A DNA stretch of 64,000 nt, taken from positions 57,606 through 121,605 of the forward strand of contig NZ_FNGM01000015.1 of assembly GCF_900102965.1 (NCBI RefSeq), in the 5' to 3' direction. This DNA comes from Paenibacillus jilunlii. Its GTDB lineage: Bacteria; Bacillota; Bacilli; Paenibacillales; Paenibacillaceae. Positions 1-8,967 of this stretch are shown here, piece by piece; the first letter of the stretch is position 1; each line of letters begins with the position of its first letter. The translations under genes were made by a program, and so were the position numbers. The notes beneath the pieces are model-generated. The model saw nothing but the letters and a program-made list of their open reading frames with translations, was not told the origin of the DNA and ran no database searches.

Positions 1-1
1 G

Positions 2-2146
2 AATGCTGTCATCACGGCAGTCTCTGCAGACAACCCGCTATTAAAGGACGAAGTCCAGGTGACGGTCGAGGTCGGAGACGGGATAATGGATGAAACGACT
101 TTTGAGAACGGCAGGAACAGCTGGCCGATGGATGCGAACCGGACTATTGTGGAGACTGACGGCGGCAACCACATGTATAAGCTGCTGAAGGGTGCGACAA
201 CGCTGAACGAGAACGACTTCAGCAACTACGAGCTGACCTTCAAGCTGAAGACGCCTCCGGCGATCCCGGAATCAGCGACGCTCTACGTGTTCGACCGGCT
301 GAATCCGGGCGGCAGCGGAGGCAGAATCGGATACAAGAAGCTGGCCGACGGAACCTCTTCCTGGATTCTCTATAATGCGGCCTGGGGTACGGTGAAGCAG
401 AATACGCTGGCCACTCAGGACCTGCTGCCGGATACCGTCTACAACATGAAGATCATTGTCAAGGGCCGCGAGATCAGTGTCTACCTAGATGGCAAGCTCA
501 AGCTGAAGGGCACTGATCCGACCTCTAATCCTTCCGGCAAAGTCGGCTTCTACGCCGGCGGCTTCGACTATCTCTTGTTCGACGACATCAAATTTACGGT
601 GCCGACAAAGGATGTGGCTGGCTTGCTGCTCGATAAGAGCAGCGTCAACATGGTGATGAATGAGCAGCAGCAGCTGCAGGTCCAGTTCGACCCGTCGGAC
701 GCCGAGAATCGTGCTGTTGTCTGGAAGTCCAGCCATCCGGAGATCGCTTCTGTCGATGGGAACGGAACCGTCACGGCTCTGGGCACAGGGGAGGCTGTGG
801 TAACCGTTGCCTCGGCCGTCAATCCGTCGGCTTCAGCCTCAGCCCGGATCGTGGTTTCGAATATCCTTCACTTCACGGATTACGATTCAGGAGCGAACGG
901 ATGGCCGGTAGATCCGAACCGCAGCATTGTGACAGTGAACGGAAACAAAATGTACAAAATACTGAAGGGGGCTTCCGCGCTTCATCCGAAGCTTTTTACG
1001 GATTACGATCTGACCTTCAAGCTGAAAACACCAGCGGACATGCCGGAAGCGGGTACATTTTATGTGTATGACCGTACCGCCTCCAGCAACTCCGGCAAGA
1101 TCGCATACAAAAAATTGGCGGATGGCACCTCGCAGTGGATTTTGTACAGTCCGAATTGGACGGTGCTTCAAACCAAGAATTTTGCAGCCGCAGACCTGCA
1201 GCCGGATACGGAATACAACATCCGTGTTCTGGCCGAGGGTTCCAGCATCCGCGTATATGTGAATGGTGAACTGAGATTGGATGGTACAGATTCTGCCCAT
1301 AACCCGTCAGGAACGGTAGGTTTCTATGTAGGCGGCTTTAGCGCAATGTGGATTGACGACGTCAAGTTTACAATGATTGACCGGGCCGCTCCTGTAACTA
1401 CAGCCGCCATAACTCCGGCACTTCCTGACGGTTCGGATGGCTGGTATACTCACCCGGTGACAATAGAGCTGAAAGCTTCAGATACGGATTCTGGTGTGAC
1501 TGACACCGTATACAGCGTAAATGGCGGTACAGATTGGCTGCCATACCAGGGGCCGATAACCTTCAGCCGGGATGGCCAATATTCGCTACAGTACCGCTCG
1601 GTTGACTCCGCCGGAAATACGGGCGGCATTCAGACCTTGAGCTTCAAGCTGGATAGCAGCGCCCCTGAACTATCCGTTGCAGAGCCGGCCGCGAGAGCTT
1701 ATGCAGGCACGGAAACTCTGACAATATCGTGGACCGCCGCCGATGTCATATCCGGTGTGGCTGACGGCAAAACCGCTGCGCTGCTGGATGGTGAAGCCGT
1801 AGAACAGGGGGCTTCGGTTCCGCTGTACACGCTGGATCTTGGCAGCCACACGTTCGCTGTGTCCGCCAGCGATGTCGCGGGGAATACGCAGGAGCGCACA
1901 GTAACGTTCTCGACCTATGCCGACGTTAACTCGCTGAAAGCGCTGGTCAGCCTGTTCAGGGAGAAATCGTGGATAGACAATCACGGCATTGCGAACAGTC
2001 TGAGCAAGAAACTGGACCACGGGCAAGTGGAAGCCTTCCTTCACCAGGTGCAGGCCCAGAGCGGCAAGCATATCCAGACTGAAGCCGCTTCTTATCTGCT
2101 GCGGGATGCGGAAGATATCCTGGGAAGGGTTGGGACGCAGGACTAA
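2..2146 (+). CDS. Secreted multidomain Ig-like/FIMAH protein, C-terminal part (5' truncated)
   Basis: The reading frame is already open at base 2, so the true start lies outside the window; 714 residues are visible. The first ~20 residues look like the end of a Big_2 domain. Two homologous ~175-residue jelly-roll modules (about residues 30-205 and 290-465) share the motifs YKKLADGTS and NPSGxVGFYxGGF and resemble LamG/DUF1080-type carbohydrate-binding folds. A Big_2 domain lies between them (about 208-288, ending in GTGEAVVTV). Then come an OmpL47-like segment (about 465-560, YSVNGGTDWLPY and VDSAGNTGG), another Ig-like segment, and a C-terminal FIMAH domain (about 640-714). No catalytic domain is visible; in Paenibacillus such tails usually follow a secreted polysaccharide lyase or glycosidase. 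Domain family names come from recognition. Confidence is high that it is coding and lower for its role. Confidence 0.85.
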   Translation, partial: NAVITAVSADNPLLKDEVQVTVEVGDGIMDETTFENGRNSWPMDANRTIVETDGGNHMYKLLKGATTLNENDFSNYELTFKLKTPPAIPESATLYVFDRLNPGGSGGRIGYKKLADGTSSWILYNAAWGTVKQNTLATQDLLPDTVYNMKIIVKGREISVYLDGKLKLKGTDPTSNPSGKVGFYAGGFDYLLFDDIKFTVPTKDVAGLLLDKSSVNMVMNEQQQLQVQFDPSDAENRAVVWKSSHPEIASVDGNGTVTALGTGEAVVTVASAVNPSASASARIVVSNILHFTDYDSGANGWPVDPNRSIVTVNGNKMYKILKGASALHPKLFTDYDLTFKLKTPADMPEAGTFYVYDRTASSNSGKIAYKKLADGTSQWILYSPNWTVLQTKNFAAADLQPDTEYNIRVLAEGSSIRVYVNGELRLDGTDSAHNPSGTVGFYVGGFSAMWIDDVKFTMIDRAAPVTTAAITPALPDGSDGWYTHPVTIELKASDTDSGVTDTVYSVNGGTDWLPYQGPITFSRDGQYSLQYRSVDSAGNTGGIQTLSFKLDSSAPELSVAEPAARAYAGTETLTISWTAADVISGVADGKTAALLDGEAVEQGASVPLYTLDLGSHTFAVSASDVAGNTQERTVTFSTYADVNSLKALVSLFREKSWIDNHGIANSLSKKLDHGQVEAFLHQVQAQSGKHIQTEAASYLLRDAEDILGRVGTQD

Positions 2147-2182
2147 GCTCGGGATCGGATTTGCGGATTTAAGTATGAACGA

Positions 2183-2226
2183 AACAACGGCTGCGCCGTC
2201 CTTCACTGGACAGCGCAGCCGTTGTT
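2183..2226. terminator. Long hairpin between convergent genes
   Basis: A 19-bp stem (arms start AACAACGGCTGCG and end CGCAGCCGTTGTT) with one mismatch and a 6-base loop. The + strand has no T-run after it, while the - strand continues TTTCGTT. It sits between two convergent genes and may serve both. Its inner part (AAGGACGGCGCAGCCGTT on the - strand) is shared with repeats near 46807 and 57696. Confidence 0.55.
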
Positions 2227-2365
2227 CCCCGTAATGAATAACAACTTTGCAATACCCCTCCGAAACCTTTGATCATCGTATCTAACTCCAGTCTGTCATC
2301 AAATTTTCAGCTATTCGATTACATTACTGCCCGTTAGCTCCATATGAAAAAACAAAAATATAATA

Positions 2366-3274
2366 TTAAGCATGTGCTAATAAAGGCACACAGAACTTTG
2401 AATTTTTGTCTAAGGTAAAGTTAGACTTTATAAAGAGCACATCACCGTTGTTGTCCATCCACTCATATGGTACTTTATCAGTGAATGGATCTGGTGTGAA
2501 ATGAAAATGAATATATCCTGTTTGTTCATTAGCAATACGATTAATTAATTGATTTAAATTAACGTACGATTGGCTAACTACATCATATAGATTTAGTACA
2601 TGACCTTCTTGTTGATAGACAATAATAGCCTCGTCCTTTTGCGAATAATATATTGATTCGGGAAATACTTTTATAGCGTAAAACATAAAGAGTCCTTGGT
2701 TATTACTAACACCAAATTGATCTGAAACAGGTCTGCGAGACAAAACCATTTTTTTGATAAATGCCAAGTCTTCTTTATTGGAGAAATTCAGCTTGCGCAA
2801 GGTGGTATCCGCATTTGGAGTGGGATAATATTTAAGCTTCAATTGTGATTCACCAACAGATTCAAATCCATATTTTGGGTAAAAATCGATCACAGTACTA
2901 TTAGCGAATAAGAAAAAGATATCACAATCGTGCTCATACATATCTAGAACATGCCTCATCAATTTTCCAGAAAGTCCTTTCCCCCTAAAATCGGGATGAG
3001 TCATAACCGTTCCAATTTGAATCGCTTTTTTATTTGACTTGTTTATCAACAAGTCCATTTTGCTAACTGAAACATTGGCAATGACGACATCCTCTCTGAT
3101 GAAGGAATGGCATATATAACGATCATCCCAGAATCCTTTCTGGTACCAATCTTCAAAGTTAATATCAAAGACCAGAGACGCTAGCTCATTAAAACTATCT
3201 CTGTAAACTTTACGATCTTTGTAATCATTAATTAAGTCTATTTCATCAATATCTATATTTTCATTAGAAAACAC
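2366..3274 (-). CDS. GNAT family N-acetyltransferase (302 aa)
   Basis: Acetyl-CoA-dependent acyltransferase of the GNAT fold. The acetyl-CoA loop is visible as HPDFRGKGLSGKLMRHV (R-G-K-G-x-S-G-K), preceded by the beta strand IQIGTVMT. A following segment, FFLFANSTVIDFYPKYGFE, matches the usual C-terminal GNAT strand and the YGF motif. The extra ~130 residues at the C-terminus recall larger Eis-like acetyltransferases, but I cannot assign a substrate. I chose the GTG at 3274 because GGGGG lies 7 bases upstream; an upstream in-frame GTG at 3304 lacks this. The gene is AT-rich compared with its neighbours, which may indicate transfer. It stands alone, convergent with the upstream secreted protein gene. 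Confidence 0.8.
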   Translation of the reverse strand: MFSNENIDIDEIDLINDYKDRKVYRDSFNELASLVFDINFEDWYQKGFWDDRYICHSFIREDVVIANVSVSKMDLLINKSNKKAIQIGTVMTHPDFRGKGLSGKLMRHVLDMYEHDCDIFFLFANSTVIDFYPKYGFESVGESQLKLKYYPTPNADTTLRKLNFSNKEDLAFIKKMVLSRRPVSDQFGVSNNQGLFMFYAIKVFPESIYYSQKDEAIIVYQQEGHVLNLYDVVSQSYVNLNQLINRIANEQTGYIHFHFTPDPFTDKVPYEWMDNNGDVLFIKSNFTLDKNSKFCVPLLAHA

Positions 3275-3388
3275 AAATATTCCCCCTATGGTCTTTATGT
3301 TCACACTCCTTCAGTTTACTATTGGAAGTTTTATTATATAAGGTAAATATCAGGTTTAACTAAACTATCCTGCCCGAGGGAGCGAAAC

Positions 3389-3419
3389 GAAAAGGCAGCC
3401 GATCATCTGGCCGGCTGCC
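3389..3419 (-). terminator. Rho-independent terminator of the lipoprotein gene
   Basis: On the - strand an 8-bp stem (GGCAGCCG/CGGCTGCC) with a 10-base loop is followed by TTTTCGTTT. It lies just past the end of the 3479-4471 gene. Confidence 0.75.
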
Positions 3420-3478
3420 GTCGTGTCTGAATCGAATTATCATTCTATTGATTTCGCAGGCCCAGCCATTAGACACGC

Positions 3479-4471
3479 TTAATTCATTTCATTATATCGT
3501 TCGACTGCCTTGCTTAGAAGATAATTGAAATTCTCAGGTGTACCATCTGTAGTGTTCAAGAACTGGCCGTTCAGGTCAGAATCAGATACAGGTTCCTTCT
3601 TATTGATGCGTTCAATGATTTTTGAAGCGGCTGCCTTTGCCTCAGTGGCTGAATGAACATAGTTCTCGATACTGAAGCTGTTAATCCCTTCTTTTTGAAT
3701 TCGTTCCTTGTCTTTTAAGATTGTCATGAGCGCACTCAGATCTGCGGTCATGATGTCGTATTTGGCTTTATACTTCGTCATATCAAGCTGCAGCACATTG
3801 CCGGCGGTGATTCCCTGTTCATCCATTTCAATGGCCGTAGCCTCGGCATCTATCATGAACTTCAAGGCATTATACCTGATCTGCTGGTCTGCATCCTTTA
3901 GTTTTTGCAGTTCAGCCAGCCGCTGCTCATTACCCAATTTTTGCAAAGCCGTGAAGTATTGGTTGGCGACAGTCTCGTAAGCGAGATTTGCATTTACCAG
4001 CTTGGTATGCAGCTGTTTTCCTTTTGCGAAATCATCATCCACGTAGCCCCTTGTATCATAGTAGGCTTTCATATCGTCCAGGACGGACAACAAATCTTTA
4101 ATGACCGGTGTCAGTTTGATCACTAGGGGGTCTGCGTCCGCAAAAGCGGGCTGGCTTGCAGTATAGCCGTTCGCTTTATCAACAACTTCCCGCTCAGTTT
4201 CAGCAACGTCGAGCATGATGAAGCTGAAGTTCTTCTCAATTACAGGCTGTGTATCAACTCCGAACTTCTCGAAATAATGAACTAGAACCTCATTAATTCT
4301 ACCTGTCATCAGGTTATTCAGCCCCACATACGCATTGTATTTATCGATTTCTTTGCTCTCGCCGGACGTAACGCCTGCAGGCGCTTGATCGACGGTGGAT
4401 GTAATGGCAGAACAAGCGGACAACATTGCACCTAACAAGATAACAGCAATAACGAATGATAGTTTTCTCAA
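3479..4471 (-). CDS. DUF3829-like lipoprotein (330 aa)
   Basis: Membrane-anchored lipoprotein of unknown function. With a TTG start at 4471 (GGAGG 9 bases upstream) the protein opens with a short basic signal sequence and the lipobox LSAC, so it should be cut before the Cys and lipidated. The rest is largely alpha-helical with many Lys/Glu and the phrases KYNAYVGLNNLMTGRINEVL and ERYNEMN, which resemble the DUF3829 (YiiG-like) family. An upstream TTG at 4531 would put 20 extra residues before the signal sequence and has no good ribosome site. It has its own terminator and appears monocistronic. The family call is moderate; the lipoprotein call is firm. Confidence 0.75.
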   Translation of the reverse strand: MRKLSFVIAVILLGAMLSACSAITSTVDQAPAGVTSGESKEIDKYNAYVGLNNLMTGRINEVLVHYFEKFGVDTQPVIEKNFSFIMLDVAETEREVVDKANGYTASQPAFADADPLVIKLTPVIKDLLSVLDDMKAYYDTRGYVDDDFAKGKQLHTKLVNANLAYETVANQYFTALQKLGNEQRLAELQKLKDADQQIRYNALKFMIDAEATAIEMDEQGITAGNVLQLDMTKYKAKYDIMTADLSALMTILKDKERIQKEGINSFSIENYVHSATEAKAAASKIIERINKKEPVSDSDLNGQFLNTTDGTPENFNYLLSKAVERYNEMN

Positions 4472-4663
4472 AAAGTAATTCCTCCGACTGAGTAATTTAA
4501 CAATGCTGAATGTAAAAAAACATCTATTCAATTTTAAAATTATTTGGTGAATAGGTCTTGAGACTTGAGGAGCAAAATTTTAAAAATTTCTTTGTCGGCA
4601 CAAATCAAATTATTAGGCGTTTAAACTTCTATCGCAGGAAGATCATAACATCCTGTACAACAA

Positions 4664-4695
4664 CAAAGCCTTGGACGAAGGGGTCCAAGGCTCTG
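4664..4695 (-). terminator. Rho-independent terminator after the lyase gene
   Basis: GCCTTGGAC/GTCCAAGGC is a perfect 9-bp stem with extra pairing outside it (AACA/TGTT), followed on the - strand by TTTGTTGTTGT. It lies just downstream of the gene ending at 4719. Confidence 0.75.
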
Positions 4696-4718
4696 TTGCA
4701 CCTGACGGTGCAGTGTGG

Positions 4719-5687
4719 CTACCTGTATGTGAACTGCAGCTCGGGGAAAATCCAGGCGTATGACTGATAAAACCCGCTGTTACTGTTCTTGTTACCAGTA
4801 ATCGGGCGATAAGGGGAAACGAAACGTTCATATTCAGGATCACTGTAAACCCTGGACATGGCTTCGTACAAATCCAGCGGCCACGTATCGGAAGCCAGCG
4901 GAGCCGGGAATTTCTGATCGTTGCCGTACGGCCATTCCGCTATGCGCCCATCGGCATAATAAAGGAAGGTGTCGAGTGCCTTTTTAACGCTTTTTCCGCC
5001 CGGAGAGGTCCAGTGGAATAAATTCTCACCTGTAGTGTCATCGACTAGCTTGATGGCAGCCGTGAGGGGAGCAAGGGAAAAATAATGATACCAGATCGCA
5101 TTGTTTCCTCTTGTTGTTTCCTCCGGAATGAGCCCGGAAGCTTCAAGAGAGCTGTCTATATGCTCCTTGAGATTGGCGACTTCTTCCGCAAAACGGGCTT
5201 GGTCGTCCATCAGGCGGAACAAGGATAATTGGGCATACAAGCTCCAGCTCCACCAGTTGTTCCGGAGCGGGATGCGGTCCCATTCGGGCAGGCACACCCC
5301 GGTCATCCAGGCAATGAACTGGTCTTTGTTCTCCTTGCGCCAGCCGGAATAGCTGTGGAGCAGCTCAGCCGCCCGGATCAGTCCTGTTCCGAGATAGGCG
5401 GAGACCAGCGGGCCGTCATCGCCGGTCAGCATCTTGTTGATGGCTGCCCAGCCATCAATCAATTCAAGTGCCTTATCCGCATAGGCGGTCCTGCCGGTGT
5501 GGCGGTAGGCCAACGCCGCTGTGTACGCCGCCTGGGCATCCTCCTCCATCAGTCGTTTGGCTGCCTGATGGCCGGCCATATCGAAATAAAAGCCGGGAAT
5601 ATGCCATTCCGGAACGGCGTGGCAGCTAACCGGCATGCTGTCATTTGCTACTTGCAGCAGCTGTTGTAATGCAGCCTGGCTGTTCAT
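4719..5687 (-). CDS. Alginate-lyase-family polysaccharide lyase (322 aa)
   Basis: Probable polysaccharide lyase with an (alpha/alpha)-barrel fold, cutting a uronic-acid-containing glycan by beta-elimination. It shows the N-terminal segment GFYFDMAGHQAAKRLMEEDAQ, the core RIPLRNNWWSWSLYAQLSLF (Asn/Trp/Tyr-rich active-site region resembling the alginate-lyase superfamily) and the later GNNAIWYHYFSLAPL. No signal peptide is visible, so it probably acts on imported oligosaccharides in the cytosol. It lies 55 bp downstream of the GH88 gene on the same strand; lyases create 4,5-unsaturated uronyl ends and GH88 removes them, so the two fit one pathway. Exact PL family and substrate are not determinable here. 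Confidence 0.7.
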   Translation of the reverse strand: MNSQAALQQLLQVANDSMPVSCHAVPEWHIPGFYFDMAGHQAAKRLMEEDAQAAYTAALAYRHTGRTAYADKALELIDGWAAINKMLTGDDGPLVSAYLGTGLIRAAELLHSYSGWRKENKDQFIAWMTGVCLPEWDRIPLRNNWWSWSLYAQLSLFRLMDDQARFAEEVANLKEHIDSSLEASGLIPEETTRGNNAIWYHYFSLAPLTAAIKLVDDTTGENLFHWTSPGGKSVKKALDTFLYYADGRIAEWPYGNDQKFPAPLASDTWPLDLYEAMSRVYSDPEYERFVSPYRPITGNKNSNSGFYQSYAWIFPELQFTYR

Positions 5688-5742
5688 AAGTGTGCATCTG
5701 TCCTTTCGGTTTCTGGCTCAAAATCATTGCTTTTCAAAGTCA

Positions 5743-6873
5743 TTACCGCTCATACCAATAGCCCGGCACTCCGCGCTCCAGCCGCATTAAAGCCTCCAGA
5801 TAGAAATAATCCCCCCAGATCACATAATCATCAGGCGAGATATCAAGCCGGACGGCATAGGAACCCCGGTTCAGCAGTCCTTGTGCATCCGGCTCACCCT
5901 TCGTGGAGTAGTTGGCGGCAAGGGAGGCAACGATTCTCCGGGCTGCTTGTGCCAGCCATTCCTGGTCAGCGTCATGCTCTGGAAGCAGGGCAGCCAGCTC
6001 CAGCATACCCGACGCGGCGATGGCTGCAGCGGAGCTGTCCCGTTTGGTCTCCGGAATCTGCGGCACATCAAAATCCCAGAACACCACGCCATCCTCAGGG
6101 AGGCGGTCCACAAAATAGCGGGCGAGCCGCTTGGAGGTTTCCAGCAGCCCGGGCTGCCGCATATACCGGTAGGCCAGCGCGAAACCGTAAATGCCCCAGG
6201 CTTGGCCCCGGGTCCAGGTCGAGCCGTCCCGGCTCCCCTGGTGGGTGCCCCCGCGGATCGAGTCCCCGGTCACCGGATCAAAGTAAAAGGTATGGTACGT
6301 GGAGTCATCTCCCCGGACCAGAAAACGGCGGCTTAAGGCCGTCTGCTGCTCGGCGGCCTGACGGTAGGCCTCACGGCCGGTCTGCTGATAAGCCCAATGC
6401 AGCAACGGTAAATTCATCAGGCAATCGATGATTATGCGCCCGCCGTTCTCGGGATCATCCTTGGGGCCCCACGCCTGGAGAATTCCCGGAATTTCGCGCC
6501 ATCTTTCCAGCAGAACATCCGCAGCCTGCAAGGCGGCGGATCGGGAGCTTTCGTCCCGTTCCAGAATCCAGTGGGCTTTGATGGAGAGAGAATAGAGAAA
6601 TCCGATGTCATGATGCTCCAGGCCCGTCCGGTGCTCCAGACGCTCCCGGAAGTTGTCCAAGGTTGACATAGCGGCCGTCCGAAACCGGGGGTCCTTGGAG
6701 TATTCATAAGACAGCCAGAGCAGCCCGGTCCAGAAGCCCTCGGTCCAATCGTTACCCGGAGTCAGCCGGTAAATCCGGTCTCCTTGGGTGCTTGTAACAG
6801 GGAACTTGTCTCCAAAACGTTCAATATTGTGTGAAACTACGCGCAAAGCGTCTTCGATGGCTTGTGCCCACAT
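5743..6873 (-). CDS. GH88 unsaturated glucuronyl hydrolase (376 aa)
   Basis: Hydrolyses the unsaturated uronic acid left at the non-reducing end by polysaccharide lyases. Length is normal for the family (~375). The two catalytic aspartates correspond to D89 in HDIGF and D150 in IIIDCLMNLPLL, matching D88 and D149 of the well-studied Bacillus enzyme. GSTWTRGQAWGIYGFALAYRY near residue 215 is also typical of the family. There is no signal peptide, so it is cytosolic. It starts at ATG 6873 with GGAGG 7 bases upstream, and leads a two-gene operon with the lyase. An AraC regulator gene is divergent from the same intergenic region. Confidence 0.9.
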   Translation of the reverse strand: MWAQAIEDALRVVSHNIERFGDKFPVTSTQGDRIYRLTPGNDWTEGFWTGLLWLSYEYSKDPRFRTAAMSTLDNFRERLEHRTGLEHHDIGFLYSLSIKAHWILERDESSRSAALQAADVLLERWREIPGILQAWGPKDDPENGGRIIIDCLMNLPLLHWAYQQTGREAYRQAAEQQTALSRRFLVRGDDSTYHTFYFDPVTGDSIRGGTHQGSRDGSTWTRGQAWGIYGFALAYRYMRQPGLLETSKRLARYFVDRLPEDGVVFWDFDVPQIPETKRDSSAAAIAASGMLELAALLPEHDADQEWLAQAARRIVASLAANYSTKGEPDAQGLLNRGSYAVRLDISPDDYVIWGDYFYLEALMRLERGVPGYWYER

Positions 6874-6991
6874 AATATATCCTCCATTTTCGCGTTATCA
6901 TGCTGCCTCTATTATATAACCGGACGAATGATTGCCGGTTGTGCTAAAATGTAACCAAATTGCGATTATAGCAGCGGGGAGGCGTTGGAAG
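6874..6991. promoter_or_regulatory. Divergent promoter region, GH88-lyase operon / AraC
   Basis: A TATAAT -10 box for the - strand lies at 6911-6916, about 25 bases before the GH88 ribosome site. I could not pick a convincing -35 box on either strand. The region probably also holds the AraC binding sites. Confidence 0.45.
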
Positions 6992-7876
6992 TTGGCGTCA
7001 CATATTGAACATGTGGATCCGGGTCACAGCAGATTTTTTCTGGCTTTCCGGGATGAACTGCAGGAGGATCACTTTCATAAATTTCATGCGCATCAGGGTC
7101 TGGAATTGTTATTTATCCATGAAGGGAAAGGGATCGTGGAGGTGGAGGGCCGCACCTATGAATTGCAAGGGGGATCATTGTTCTGCTTTCAGCCATACCA
7201 GCTGCATAAGGTGGAGATTCCCGCCCCACGGGGTACCCGGGATGTCCGCTATGTCCGGACGAATCTGACCTTTGAGCCCCGGTATCTGGAGCCGTTTCTG
7301 GCTCCATATCCCAAGCTTGAGGCATTTCTCCGCTTTTTGTCCAGAGGGGCTCTGTCTTCGCCCAGATTTGCTGTTGATGACAGTCGGCTGATGGGAGCAG
7401 TGGAGAGTCATATTCAGGCAGTGCTTGAACCGGGTGAGGGGCAGGAGGAGGCCCGTATCCTGTTCCTGATCTCCTTGCTGCGGTATCTCCAGCTGGCGGT
7501 CATCTCGGGAGAGGAACTGCCGCCGGAAGGCTGGTCCGTTAAAACAACGGCCCATATCGAATCGGTTATGGATTGGATTGAAGAGCATTTCAGGCAGCCC
7601 TTCAGTCTGGAGCTGCTGGCCGGGGAACTGCATCTGTCCTCCTACTATGTATCCCATCTGTTCAAACAGTACACTGGGGTATCGCTCACGGATTATGTCA
7701 CGGCCCGGAGAATCCGTGAAGCCTGCGTGCTGCTGGGGAACTCCGGGCAGTCCGTACAGAGAATCGCCCGCGAGGTCGGGGGCTTAAGCGCCCCTTATTT
7801 TTGCAAGCTGTTCAAGAAACATAAAGGCATGACGCCTCTGGACTACCGCTCGGCGCTTCACCATACGGCCAAATAG
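6992..7876 (+). CDS. AraC family transcriptional regulator (294 aa)
   Basis: Probable activator of the divergent GH88/lyase operon. The N-terminal half is a cupin-type sensor (HKFHAHQGLELLFIHEGKG, then FCFQPYQLHKVE). The C-terminal ~100 residues carry two helix-turn-helix motifs (SLELLAGELHLSSYYVSHLFK and VQRIAREVGGLSAPYFCKLF) ending in FKKHKGMTPLDYR, the AraC signature. I chose TTG 6992 because GGGGAGG lies 9 bases upstream; an in-frame upstream start at 6932 would place that site inside the gene. The sugar ligand is unknown. Confidence 0.85.
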   Translation: MASHIEHVDPGHSRFFLAFRDELQEDHFHKFHAHQGLELLFIHEGKGIVEVEGRTYELQGGSLFCFQPYQLHKVEIPAPRGTRDVRYVRTNLTFEPRYLEPFLAPYPKLEAFLRFLSRGALSSPRFAVDDSRLMGAVESHIQAVLEPGEGQEEARILFLISLLRYLQLAVISGEELPPEGWSVKTTAHIESVMDWIEEHFRQPFSLELLAGELHLSSYYVSHLFKQYTGVSLTDYVTARRIREACVLLGNSGQSVQRIAREVGGLSAPYFCKLFKKHKGMTPLDYRSALHHTAK

Positions 7877-7936
7877 CGGGTTGGTTTCCGCACAAGCCTT
7901 ATCATGGCAACGGGTAAGCCTGATTCGACCTGGCCT

Positions 7937-8806
7937 TCAAGCCTTCCCGTTCCGGATCTGGCGGTAATTTCCGGGTGTGATGCCAGTTTGTTTCCGAAAC
8001 AGCCGTATGAAGTAATTGGCATTCTCGATACCGACTTGCCGGCCTACCTCCGAGACGGAAAGCTCCATATTCTCCAGCAATGATTTGGCTTTCTTGATTT
8101 GGAGATCATGCAGGTACTGGAGCGGACTCATCCCCGTGTATGTTTTGAGGCACCGGGCGAGATAGTCGAACCGGAAATGAAGCGTCTGCTCCATGTGCCT
8201 GGCGTTGAAGGGCCGGGTCAGATGCTGCTGGAGGTAAGCGATCGTCTGATCGCAGAGCTGTCTTGCCCGGGGGGCATATTGCATCTTCGCCGCAGCCTGT
8301 AATTGTACCAGCAGGCCGGCCAGCTGCGTCTGCAGCGGTAAGGAGCTTGCCGGAGACAAGGCCTGATGAAGCTCAACCATCTGCTCCAGGAACGGGAGAA
8401 CGTCGGGGCTATGCAAACTGGTGAACTTCGGAATATACATTACCTGCTGCTGCGGGGCAACATCGAGATTTGTCCCTTTGACATAGGGAAAGGACCAGGG
8501 GATTTTGCCGCTGTCAATCGTGCGGACCGGTGCCGGATGAACAAAATGAATCCAGTAAATTTCCGTGATTTCTTCACAAGGACGATGCCCGGCATGCCTG
8601 CGGCCCGGTTCGAGCACCAGCATGGAGCTTTCCTTGATTTCGTAAGGTACCTCATCTTCCGTCATATATAAGGTGCCCTTTAAAACAAACAGCATGTCAT
8701 ATACATCGAACGAACGGGTTTCATGCTTTTGCCCCGGGGGCCAAAAGGCATGGCCGATGGTCACCAGCTGCGGCAGCGGAGGAATGGCAAGCTCCAGGCA
8801 ATTCAT
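7937..8806 (-). CDS. AraC family transcriptional regulator (289 aa)
   Basis: Cupin-sensor AraC protein. The N-terminal region has YDMLFVLKGTLYMTEDEVPYE and LVLEPGRRHAGHRP, typical of the AraC_binding cupin. The C-terminal region has two HTH motifs and the ending FRKQTGITPGNYRQIRNGK. ATG 8806 is preceded by AAAGGAG at 9 bases. It is divergent from the GHL6-type glycosidase gene at 8968, which it most likely controls, and convergent with the previous AraC gene. The ligand is unknown. Confidence 0.85.
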   Translation of the reverse strand: MNCLELAIPPLPQLVTIGHAFWPPGQKHETRSFDVYDMLFVLKGTLYMTEDEVPYEIKESSMLVLEPGRRHAGHRPCEEITEIYWIHFVHPAPVRTIDSGKIPWSFPYVKGTNLDVAPQQQVMYIPKFTSLHSPDVLPFLEQMVELHQALSPASSLPLQTQLAGLLVQLQAAAKMQYAPRARQLCDQTIAYLQQHLTRPFNARHMEQTLHFRFDYLARCLKTYTGMSPLQYLHDLQIKKAKSLLENMELSVSEVGRQVGIENANYFIRLFRKQTGITPGNYRQIRNGKA

Positions 8807-8967
8807 TGCAGCGTGCTCCTTTCAGAACCTGTTATCAATGGATTCATTGTAGCATGGTAAAATTCAATAAGGTAGAAAATGTGCTATTATAAGTCGATTC
8901 AGGACCTGTCAGATCCCGGAGGAAGTCAGTATACTGAAGGTATAAGATCCGGAAAGGAAGGGAAAAC

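Noticed and set aside
5727..6431. Long + strand open frames across the GH88 gene.
   Set aside because: They are antisense shadows of a high-GC gene whose catalytic motifs and codon use are clearly on the - strand.
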